Numbered from the stretch's first letter, positions 1 through 5,547 are shown. The stretch: DNA of 6,385 bases from an uncultured Clostridia bacterium (GCA_947629735.1 CANREX010000090.1:1-6385); one strand, 5' to 3'. The notes: generated by a model from the sequence alone, not told the origin. Translations and numbers: made by a program.

Positions 1-229
1 TGAAGTCGAATGGGTCTGGTCGGGGTATGCTGCATAGAAAATATCAAAAGCGCATAGAAATTCCGGATTCTTCGACTGCGTTCGGCTTTCAGCCTCACTC
101 CGCTCAGAATGACACTTCTTGTCACCCTGAGCGAAACGAGCCGTAAGGCGAGTGAAGTCGAATGGGTCTGGTCGGGGTATGCTGCATAGAAAATATCAAA
201 AGCGCATAGAAATTCCGGATTCTTCGACT
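1..229. repeat. 77-bp perfect direct repeat, two copies
   Basis: Positions 1-77 and 153-229 are identical over 77 bases, with a period of 152. Each copy starts with TGAAGTCGAATGGG, contains GCATAGAAA twice, and ends with GGATTCTTCGACT. The start and end of each copy are partial arms of the GAAGTCGAA / TCAGAATGACA repeat family seen elsewhere in the window, so the unit looks like a duplicated repeat cluster. The left copy begins at base 1 and may extend beyond the window. There is no reading frame that looks like a gene. Confidence 0.95.
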
Positions 230-255
230 TCGCTAACGCTACGCTCAGAATGACA
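65..255. repeat. Three copies of an interspersed intergenic repeat (GGATTCTTCGACT...GAATGACA family)
   Basis: Copies run 65-114 (ending TCAGAATGACA), 120-166 (opposite orientation, starting TGTCACCCTGAGC) and 217-255. Each has one end reading GGATTCTTCGACT and the other reading CTCAGAATGACA, or the reverse complement, around a variable core of about 15-25 bases rich in CGCT/AACG. The same ends recur at 3241-3283, 3329-3355, 3671-3716 and 3770-3822. This is a short, noncoding, dispersed element family; the mobilising agent is not visible here. Confidence 0.85.
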
Positions 256-282
256 ATAAAAAAATAAATGCGTTCACTCCGC

Positions 283-323
283 TTTGTGAAAATTTTTGCT
301 TTAACGCAAAAATTTTCTACAAA
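283..323. other. AT-rich hairpin
   Basis: Bases 288-299 and 306-317 are perfectly complementary (12 bp) around a 6-base loop. A further 5 bp (283-287 with 319-323) form if base 318 is bulged. It lies inside the repeat-rich stretch downstream of the adhesin-like gene. An A-rich run at 256-266 would be a T-rich run on the minus strand, but it is about 17 bases from the stem, so this is a poor terminator candidate. Confidence 0.7.
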
Positions 324-325
324 CC

Positions 326-427
326 GTCGGGCTGTCGCCCTCGGGCAGAATGACAGTGTGGGTAGGGCTAACGCCCTCGGGCAGTATGACAAAAAATGGG
401 CTAACGCTTTCTTAATCGCTCGGAATA
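326..427. repeat. Degenerate array of GAATGACA-type repeat ends
   Basis: Three related segments follow each other: 328-356 (ending TCGGGCAGAATGACAG), 364-391 (ending TCGGGCAGTATGACA) and 397-427 (GCTAACGC...TCGGAATA). Each resembles one end of the dispersed repeat family. Bases 400-426 match 3792-3818 at 26 of 27 positions in the same orientation. The plus-strand open frame across this stretch (268-594) consists entirely of repeat and hairpin DNA and is not taken as a gene. Confidence 0.7.
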
Positions 428-436
428 CCCCCCCTT

Positions 437-478
437 ATACCTCCCCGCTCCCCTCGATTGAGGGGAGCGGGGAGGTAT
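437..478. other. Perfect 19-bp hairpin with tetraloop
   Basis: Arms 437-455 and 460-478 are exactly complementary, closing a 4-base loop. The stem is GC-rich, built around CCTCCCCGCTCCCC. Its outer sequence TATACCTCCCC is shared with the hairpin at 3379-3413, so the two belong to one family of stem-loops. No T-run follows directly on either strand, so it does not look like a classical terminator, although so strong a stem could block 3' exonucleases or stall polymerase. Confidence 0.85.
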
Positions 479-496
479 TACTCGTAATTACACCCC

Positions 497-534
497 AAAA
501 AACATATTCCCCCACCTTGAAAGGTGGGGGAATA
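497..534 (-). terminator. Candidate rho-independent terminator of the adhesin-like gene
   Basis: Bases 505-516 pair with 523-534 (12 bp, rich in CCCCC/GGGGG) around a loop of 6. Read on the minus strand, the stem is followed by TG and then six T (plus-strand A497-A502). This is the arrangement expected for intrinsic termination of the minus-strand gene whose stop codon is about 110 bases upstream. The stem also resembles other C-rich hairpins in the window, so it could be a repeat that happens to serve as a terminator. Confidence 0.6.
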
Positions 535-597
535 CACAAGGAGTTTGGGGATAATTTCACTGCATTATCCCCCATGAAAAAGCTAAACCCATGAAAA

Positions 598-653
598 ACC
601 TCAACCGGAAAAATTTAATCAAAAAAACTTAACCGGAAAACCTCAACCGGAAA
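598..653 (-). repeat. 14-bp tandem array spanning the stop codon of the adhesin-like gene
   Basis: On the minus strand, four adjacent 14-base units occur: 653-640 TTTCCGGTTGAGGT, 639-626 TTTCCGGTTAAGTT, 625-612 TTTTTGATTAAATT and 611-598 TTTCCGGTTGAGGT. Units one and four are identical, unit two matches most positions, and unit three is degenerate. The segment just before (665-654) resembles a fifth unit. The TGA stop of the 643-3135 gene lies in the first unit. Because 14 is not a multiple of three, gain or loss of units upstream of the stop would change the C-terminus. Confidence 0.85.
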
Positions 654-3135
654 CCAAACCGGGAACTTCTATTTCCTTAGGGTACTGCAAATCAACAAGC
701 CCGACGTTCGTAGCCGTAACCTCGTCGGAATCGGTCAAAACCCTCATAGTCCGAGAGCCGTCGTTCAGCCTGATAAACGCAATTTTCAAGCCCGCGGAAA
801 TTTTTTCAAAGTAAATACTCGTCCTCGTGGCGGCGTACTTTACCGAGCCAATGATAAAGTCGCCCGCATTATAAGCAGAGCCGTTTTTGTTTTGCGCGAT
901 TCCCACGTCTTTATATATGAAATCCACCGCGGATACCGTATTTTGCAAGACGTCACTGTTATCGGAAGCGCTTGCACCTATATCCATATAGACGAAGAAC
1001 GAACCTTTATCAGTAGCGTTATTATCTACGGCAATTAAATATTCTGTATTATAAATTTCCTCTTGTTTTACTTCAAATTCATAGTAGAATAGTACATAAG
1101 GAGGCATATTTTGCTGTATTACTTTTTGAACCGTAATATCTTTTCCACTATTATCCGTATAGAACGGGTCCTCGGGAGTTGCCAATGTGCGAGTTATTTT
1201 TAATAAATCAAAACCGTCACCGTCATTTTCCGCATACATTACAAACCTGCATGTTCCAGCCCTTGACGGCTTAAACCAAATACCACCATTAGGCAAAACA
1301 ACGCCGTCCGTATAGGAATAAGTAGGAATTTTAGTACCGAAATATGGCGCACTCAAAGTTTTTTGATTGCCGTTATATATATAGACATCTTCTCCATTAC
1401 TATCAACAAATTTATAAAGTTGATTGCCATTCTCGTCTGTACCGTTTTCCGTTAAAGTATAATCGCCAAAAACATTAAAATCGTTACCATCAGCATCTTG
1501 AAAATAACCGCTAAGAACATATTGGTTTTTTAATTTACCATCTTCTGTTATTTCATAATTTGCTTGTTCTTTTTTTGTATTCCCTATTGCTGCTGCATAT
1601 ATTTTTTTACCGTTCTCACCATATTTGAACACAAAACCATTTTCGTCAATAGGGAAACCGCTTTTGCTATCTACCCAATAGCCAAAATCATCCGCAATAC
1701 TCCCTTCTCTGTTTACGCCCTCTCCATAATCTTTACCCATCCAATTTATCTGTCCATGATAAGACCAACTTTCGTCACTGCCAACACTATATATACTTGC
1801 CGCGGGAGCGACTTGATATTGCGTATATGACGATTGAATTCTTAGGACATAATAATCACTTGTATTCAAAATATCTTTTATCCCGTCCGGTAAAGAATCA
1901 TATTTTGACTTAGAAATCGGAGCAAAGCCCAAACGACTAAGATAACCTCCGCCAGATTCCCAACCATTGTCTTTAACATAGAACCAACGTGGTATATGAT
2001 TTCTATCAGGCAATGTCTTGCTTCCAACATCAAGATACCATTTACCGTCACTACCTTCTTCCATTAAAGTATCAACAAAATTTAATTTCTTCTTGCTTAT
2101 TTTATTTTGATTGCCCATCAAATAGCCTATGTTATTGTCCGCGACATATTCTCTCGCTTCCTCGCCCTCATAAGTTGAAGTTTCTTCATTAACGGTAAAC
2201 GGAACTTGATATCCTGTCTGCGGTAACGGCGTAGCGTTTTGTGTATCCATTTCAGGGAAAAACCGAGAGGGTTGACTTGACTTCTTGTTTTCGTTTATTT
2301 TTACCAAACGAGCTGCAAATTTGTTGACTTCTATACTTGCGCCAAATGCGTTGCCGCTGCCGCCTATGCCGTGTCCGCCGCCCGTTACCGAGGACTGAAC
2401 GCCCGCGCCGAGTTCGCCCAAAATGCTGTTGAACGTGGAATATCCCGCGACCTGCACGTCGAGCAAGGCGTCCTTAGCCGTCGAAGTTTCCTCATGCGCA
2501 TAAACGCCTATCGATTGGCAGAGCCCTTCAACGTGACCTATTGCGATTCCGACGACCTGGTTGGTCGAAGAGCCGTAATTTGCGCCGTTGAACGCCTGAA
2601 CTACGGGGTTGTCAAGAATAAAATTGGTAATTTTACAGTCGCTGCCCGAGGTGTTCCCGAAGAAGCCGACGGCTTGGGAGAATTCGTAATTTTCGCCGAT
2701 AGGGCTCATGTACAGTTTGTTTCTGTCGGTGGTTATTTTGAGCCCTGAAATCGCCTTGCCGTTGCCGTTGAACACGCCCTCGAAGGGGTGTTCGTCATTG
2801 CCTATCGGGGGAAGCCAGAAATTATCGGGAATGGTGAGCGGAGACGTCATCCTGCCGTCGAGTTCGAAGTAATATTTTTGACCGTCCGCGCGCTCGAACC
2901 TGCCCGTGTTTTGCAGCCACGCGAGGTTGTAAAGGTGATAGGGTGTGTTTATGCCGAAAGGCTCTTCTTTCGTGCCGTCGCCGTACGCGAAGTACGCGCC
3001 CGCGGAAGAGCCGCCGAATTTGGTTTCGTCCTCGTACTTGCCGTCCGCAAACCAAGCGAAAACTTGCCCTATACAGAACAGGACAACAAAAAGCGCAACT
3101 ATTAAATTGATGATTTTAATATATTTTGCTTTCAT
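643..3135 (-). CDS. Exported adhesin-like surface protein with SipW/TasA-type signal sequence, 830 aa
   Basis: Residues 1-7 are basic, 8-27 are hydrophobic, then A27-W-F-A-D-G follows, which resembles the cleavage region of SipW-processed proteins (TasA, CalY: ...T-[WF]-A then aromatic-F). Residues 54-75 (GTKEEPFGI...HLYNLAWLQ), 118-134 (FEGVFNGNGKAISGLKI), 156-179 (VGFFG...ITNFILDNPVV) and 194-213 (VVGIAIGHVEG) match the pattern of GLUG-type/right-handed beta-helix surface proteins. Residues 270-640 are unrecognised. Residues 641-751 (GIWFKPSRAG, FVMYAEND, YYEFEV, FFVYMDIGAS) look like a beta-rich domain. There is no LPXTG, SLH or dockerin, so how it is held at the surface is unclear. The start is the ATG at 3135, preceded by a weak AGGCG site. 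The frame is open to 3255, but that extension is tandem and dispersed repeat DNA and would bury the signal sequence. Base composition shifts sharply inside the gene (GC-rich, AT-rich, GC-rich). Exported: confident; adhesin role: inference. Confidence 0.85.
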   Translation of the reverse strand: MKAKYIKIINLIVALFVVLFCIGQVFAWFADGKYEDETKFGGSSAGAYFAYGDGTKEEPFGINTPYHLYNLAWLQNTGRFERADGQKYYFELDGRMTSPLTIPDNFWLPPIGNDEHPFEGVFNGNGKAISGLKITTDRNKLYMSPIGENYEFSQAVGFFGNTSGSDCKITNFILDNPVVQAFNGANYGSSTNQVVGIAIGHVEGLCQSIGVYAHEETSTAKDALLDVQVAGYSTFNSILGELGAGVQSSVTGGGHGIGGSGNAFGASIEVNKFAARLVKINENKKSSQPSRFFPEMDTQNATPLPQTGYQVPFTVNEETSTYEGEEAREYVADNNIGYLMGNQNKISKKKLNFVDTLMEEGSDGKWYLDVGSKTLPDRNHIPRWFYVKDNGWESGGGYLSRLGFAPISKSKYDSLPDGIKDILNTSDYYVLRIQSSYTQYQVAPAASIYSVGSDESWSYHGQINWMGKDYGEGVNREGSIADDFGYWVDSKSGFPIDENGFVFKYGENGKKIYAAAIGNTKKEQANYEITEDGKLKNQYVLSGYFQDADGNDFNVFGDYTLTENGTDENGNQLYKFVDSNGEDVYIYNGNQKTLSAPYFGTKIPTYSYTDGVVLPNGGIWFKPSRAGTCRFVMYAENDGDGFDLLKITRTLATPEDPFYTDNSGKDITVQKVIQQNMPPYVLFYYEFEVKQEEIYNTEYLIAVDNNATDKGSFFVYMDIGASASDNSDVLQNTVSAVDFIYKDVGIAQNKNGSAYNAGDFIIGSVKYAATRTSIYFEKISAGLKIAFIRLNDGSRTMRVLTDSDEVTATNVGLVDLQYPKEIEVPGLVSG

Positions 3136-3144
3136 TTTTCGCCT

Positions 3145-3189
3145 TTTTAGTGGTTTTAGTGGTTTTAGTGGTTTTAGTGGTTTTAGTGT
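3145..3189. repeat. 9-bp tandem array just upstream of the adhesin-like gene
   Basis: The unit TTTTAGTGG (CCACTAAAA on the gene strand) occurs in perfect tandem at 3145-3153, 3154-3162, 3163-3171 and 3172-3180, with a fifth copy at 3181-3189 differing in its last base. The array ends 9 bases before the ATG at 3135, so its final unit supplies part of the ribosome-binding region. Copy number changes would alter leader length but not the protein. It translates as a Lys-Pro-Leu repeat in the upstream open frame, which I regard as noncoding. Confidence 0.9.
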
Positions 3190-3219
3190 TGGTTGGGTGT
3201 GGTTTGTGCCCCACTCTAC

Positions 3220-3298
3220 TGTCATTCTGCCCCTCTCTACTGTCATTCTGAGCAAGCACCGCAGGTGCGCAGTCGAAGAATCCGGTATTTCTATGCGC
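3220..3298. repeat. Dispersed repeat with duplicated TGTCATTCTG end
   Basis: The 16-base CTCTACTGTCATTCTG occurs at 3214-3229 and again at 3235-3250. From the second copy an element runs to GTCGAAGAATCC at 3283. Bases 3271-3298 match the reverse complement of 202-229 at 27 of 28 positions. Bases 3220-3253 match 3650-3683 at 32 of 34 positions, so the double-headed end is itself repeated. Noncoding. Confidence 0.85.
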
Positions 3299-3322
3299 CT
3301 ATGCCTATCCTATGCGCTAACC

Positions 3323-3355
3323 CCTGCCGGATTCCTCGGCAGGCTCGGAATGACA
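3323..3355. repeat. Dispersed repeat, short form with internal hairpin
   Basis: The segment GGATTCCTCGG...CTCGGAATGACA (3329-3355) is a short member of the repeat family. CCTGCCG at 3323-3329 pairs with CGGCAGG at 3337-3343 around a 7-base loop. It lies in the opposite orientation to the copy at 3241-3283, so the two form an inverted pair. Confidence 0.75.
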
Positions 3356-3370
3356 AAATGCGGTATCACC

Positions 3371-3645
3371 CCTCTATACCTCCCCACTTCCCTAAGACAG
3401 GGAAGTGGGGAGGGCAGGGTAGGACGAGCGAGGCGTGTCATAGCACAGCACAGTGTGCTGTGCGTGCCGAAGCGAGATGAGCGAGCGCATAATGCAAGGC
3501 GCGAGCGGCGACCGAGGCAAATGTTGACATTACATTTGCCGAGAAAATAGGTGGAATTGCGGTAGCAATTGCCTTTTTTAATGCGGTAAAAATTATCCCT
3601 GCCCCTCTTGTGTTCTCCCCACCCCAAGGTGGGGAGATATAGAGG
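3371..3645. mobile_element. Candidate MITE-like structured element with 16-bp terminal inverted repeats
   Basis: Bases 3371-3386 (CCTCTATACCTCCCCA) match the reverse complement of 3630-3645 at 15 of 16 positions. The 275 bases enclosed contain five separate hairpins: 3379-3413 (15-bp perfect stem, 5-base loop), 3443-3463 (9 bp, loop AGT), 3516-3540 (9 bp), 3555-3570 (6 bp, followed by six T on the plus strand) and 3614-3637 (10 bp). Both flanks are members of the GAATGACA/TGTCATTC repeat family, which suggests insertion into such a cluster. No transposase or clear target-site duplication is visible. Overlapping open frames on the minus strand (3310-3627, 3438-3746) run through the hairpins and lack a ribosome binding site. 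Alternatives are a structured RNA or a nested set of repeats. Confidence 0.5.
3555..3579 (+). terminator. Terminator-like hairpin with T-run inside the structured element
   Basis: AATTGC (3555-3560) pairs with GCAATT (3565-3570) around GGTA, and a run of six T begins at 3574. This has the form of a plus-strand intrinsic terminator, but no plus-strand gene precedes it. It could stop transcription entering the minus-strand genes from the antisense side, or be a chance part of the element. Confidence 0.35.
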
Positions 3646-3649
3646 AGAG

Positions 3650-3866
3650 TGTCATTCTGCCCCTTTTTACTGTCATTCTGAGCGTAGTGAACGCAGTGAA
3701 CGAAGTCGAAGAATCCCGAAGTATTAAGTGAAAAAAGCCGTTTCACCGCAACTCCCTACCACCACGAGGGGATTCCTCGGCTCAATCGAACGCTAACGCG
3801 TTCTTAATCGCTCGGAATGACAACTTTTTAAAATGCGCAGCACATTTTTATTGTCATTCCGCCCCG
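3650..3866. repeat. Cluster of dispersed repeats downstream of the Cys/His surface gene
   Basis: Copies are 3671-3716 (TGTCATTCTGAGC to GTCGAAGAATCC, with an extra TGTCATTCTG end at 3650-3659), 3770-3822 (GGATTCCTCGG to CTCGGAATGACA, opposite orientation) and a lone end at 3851-3866 (TTGTCATTCCGCCCCG). An imperfect stem (AAAATGCG / CACATTTT, 3831-3849) lies just past the stop codon of the upstream gene and is followed by T-rich sequence on the plus strand only. I see no convincing minus-strand terminator here, so read-through into the downstream gene is possible. Confidence 0.8.
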
Positions 3867-3880
3867 TTTAATTGCCGTAA

Positions 3881-5419
3881 CTATTTGGCATCTATTTTTA
3901 TCGAATTGATAACTATGCCGTGACCGACATTCCTCGCCAAAACTATTTTTACACTGCCGTCGCTCTTGACAGTAAGCGTGAAAGTAATATCGCTACCGGT
4001 AGTATCAAAATGCTTTGTATTGAAATCAGAATCGTCACTGATTGTTTCGTTGACATTTGTGGCAGATTCTATTTTAACACCTGTTGCGTCATTTGACGTA
4101 TATCTGCCGTTTACGGTCAACGTTATCGTCTGACCTTTTGTCAAATTATTCAGCGTAAGAGTAACATTTTCATTATTATGCCCCATTTTAACGCCATTGT
4201 CAAAAGTTGCTCCGTTGATTTCCACATTTATATCGCTGTTATTATCGATATGTGTGTCGCTATCAAACGTGATATTCCAGCTCTTGCTCTCGGGCGTTTC
4301 CGCTTTTTTATGCCCGCACTTTGAGCATGCGCCGCCGTCGCCCAAACTGTCATGCGGCTCTTGGCGGTTCACCTCGGTGCACCCGCTGCAAGTTACGGTA
4401 TGATAGTTGTCGTCAAACTCTTCATAAACATAAGTATGCTCATGCGGTTGAGGAGTATCGGTGCCGCCGCCCTGGAATCCCGGGTCGGGAGTTGTCTCGT
4501 CATAGGCTTCGAGGTAGATATTCAAGTCGCCGCTGAACTGCAACGCCGAGGTGAGCGAGCCACCGTTCGCGACCATCAGCGCGGAAAGGTAGATAAACGA
4601 AGCCTCGACGTAGTCCATTATAAGATAGGTCGTCTCCTCGAAGTTCCCGTTCGCGTTGTTTGCCTCCGCGACGGCGATATTCTCTTTCAGTTTGAGATAC
4701 ATGTACTTGTCGTATTCGTTATCCGTCGCGCCGTCGCCCGAGGCGAGGTCCACAAACGTCTGCGGTTTCATGCCTTGTTTTGCGTATTGCTCCGTACCGC
4801 CCGTCATGTCCTGCGCGGCATAATAGAAGCCCACCGCGTTGGAAAGAGCGCTGTCGAAAGAATCGCCCGCGCCCGAAGTCGGGGTGATTTCAATATCTTT
4901 TCCGCCGCACTCGCCCACTATCCTGTACGTCTTTTCGCTCGGGCGTATTTCGTAGTGAATGACGAACAAAACGGCTGTCGCAAAGCTCGCTCCCAGCGCG
5001 CCGTACGGGCGCATTTTGTCCGCTTCGGACGTCAACGCGCCGTCCGATTGGTCGTCAACATTGTATGTATTCAAGCCCGCGCTCGTGTTGCCCGTCGCCG
5101 CCTTTTTATATCCGTCTCTCTCGCCGCTGTCGAGATAGTAGACGTCCACGGAGAAATCTATGACGTCGCCGCGGTCAACCTTTACGTTAGAGCCGTTGGA
5201 ATCGACCGACTCGTTTATCGCGAACCACGCAAGGCACATGCCCAGGCACATCGCCAATGAAAGGACGAAGCCGATAATCGCCATGACAAGCCTTTTGGAT
5301 ACGCGCGCGGCGCTCTTCGCGCTTGCACTGCTTATAACGCCGCTGCCGCTTGTGTTGCTTTTGCCGCCGTTGCCGCCGCTTTTACTGCCGTTGCTGCCGT
5401 TGCCGCGCGAAAATTTCAT
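3881..5419 (-). CDS. Exported or membrane-anchored surface protein with Cys/His module and C-terminal beta-sandwich-like domain, 512 aa
   Basis: Residues 1-42 are Ser/Gly/Asn/Lys-rich and probably cytoplasmic. Residues 44-63 are hydrophobic and lead into A64-W-F-A-I-N-E-S-V, resembling the SipW/TasA-class cleavage region; uncleaved anchoring is the alternative. Residues 80-310 are a predicted extracellular domain I do not recognise. Residues 310-325 are a Pro/Gly linker. Residues 326-370 hold H326, H328, H340, C344-x-x-C347, H356, C365-x-x-C368 and H370, a pattern I associate with Clostridia surface proteins, possibly metal-binding. Residues 380-512 are rich in beta-strand-like Thr/Val/Ile alternation and end in GIVINSIKID, similar in style to galactose-binding-like modules. 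There is no LPXTG or lipobox; C58 and C62 lie in the hydrophobic stretch without a proper lipobox. The start is fixed by an AAGGAGG site 7 bases upstream and a consensus promoter. The last 140 or so codons are AT-rich compared with the rest. Substrate and exact role are unknown. Confidence 0.85.
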   Translation of the reverse strand: MKFSRGNGSNGSKSGGNGGKSNTSGSGVISSASAKSAARVSKRLVMAIIGFVLSLAMCLGMCLAWFAINESVDSNGSNVKVDRGDVIDFSVDVYYLDSGERDGYKKAATGNTSAGLNTYNVDDQSDGALTSEADKMRPYGALGASFATAVLFVIHYEIRPSEKTYRIVGECGGKDIEITPTSGAGDSFDSALSNAVGFYYAAQDMTGGTEQYAKQGMKPQTFVDLASGDGATDNEYDKYMYLKLKENIAVAEANNANGNFEETTYLIMDYVEASFIYLSALMVANGGSLTSALQFSGDLNIYLEAYDETTPDPGFQGGGTDTPQPHEHTYVYEEFDDNYHTVTCSGCTEVNRQEPHDSLGDGGACSKCGHKKAETPESKSWNITFDSDTHIDNNSDINVEINGATFDNGVKMGHNNENVTLTLNNLTKGQTITLTVNGRYTSNDATGVKIESATNVNETISDDSDFNTKHFDTTGSDITFTLTVKSDGSVKIVLARNVGHGIVINSIKIDAK

Positions 5420-5424
5420 ACCGA

Positions 5425-5433
5425 CCCCTCCTT
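5425..5433 (-). promoter_or_regulatory. Strong ribosome binding site of the Cys/His surface gene
   Basis: On the minus strand, AAGGAGGGG lies with its AAGGAGG core (5433-5427) ending 7 bases before the ATG at 5419. This settles the start at the first Met even though it places a 43-residue low-complexity segment before the hydrophobic signal. Confidence 0.85.
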
Positions 5434-5443
5434 TTTATTATAC

Positions 5444-5455
5444 TTATACGTATAA
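5444..5455. promoter_or_regulatory. 12-bp perfect palindrome at the predicted transcription start
   Basis: TTATACGTATAA is a perfect palindrome lying 1 base downstream of the -10 element of the surface-gene promoter and covering its expected start point near 5450. A site here would be well placed to let a dimeric repressor block initiation. The regulator is not in the window, and AT-rich palindromes of this size can occur by chance. Confidence 0.45.
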
Positions 5456-5456
5456 C

Positions 5457-5485
5457 ATTATAATAGTGTCACGCGCGATTGTCAA
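5457..5485 (-). promoter_or_regulatory. Consensus sigma-A promoter of the Cys/His surface gene
   Basis: On the minus strand, TTGACA (5485-5480) and TATAAT (5462-5457) are separated by exactly 17 bases, a perfect match to the housekeeping promoter consensus. The predicted start near 5450 gives a leader of about 31 bases carrying the strong ribosome binding site. It is the only clear promoter for the two minus-strand genes. Confidence 0.85.
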
Positions 5486-5523
5486 GAGCAATTCTCCTTC
5501 GTGAAAAAAATTTCATTTAGCGG

Positions 5524-5547
5524 AAATATTCATTATTTTGAGTATTT
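5524..5547. other. Imperfect inverted repeat in the divergent promoter region
   Basis: AAATATTC (5524-5531) and GAGTATTT (5540-5547) form an 8-bp inverted repeat with one G-T pair and an 8-base spacer. It lies between the two divergent promoters, about 55 bases upstream of the ilvB -35 element. It could be a regulator site; the sequence is AT-rich, so chance is a real possibility. Confidence 0.3.

Noticed and set aside
268..594. Plus-strand open frame of 108 codons
   Set aside because: It consists of repeat ends and three hairpins, has no ribosome binding site and no recognisable protein motif.
3136..3255. N-terminal extension of the adhesin-like protein by 40 residues
   Set aside because: It is encoded by the 9-bp tandem array and dispersed repeat ends, and it would place a repeat-derived segment before a normal signal sequence.
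3310..3746. Overlapping minus-strand open frames of 102 and 105 codons between the surface genes
   Set aside because: They cross the hairpins of the structured element in two frames, lack ribosome binding sites and have no protein-like composition.
65..3822. CRISPR array
   Set aside because: The repeats are irregularly spaced, occur in both orientations and have variable cores; no regular repeat-spacer pattern exists.
5230..5250. Lipoprotein signal (lipobox) at C58 or C62 of the 512-residue protein
   Set aside because: Both Cys are preceded by Met rather than the small residue required, and the AWFA junction lies just after them.
4352..5260. Plus-strand open frame of 302 codons opposite the Cys/His surface gene
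   Set aside because: It is an Arg/Val/Ala-rich antisense shadow of a GC-rich gene that has a clear promoter, ribosome site and signal sequence.
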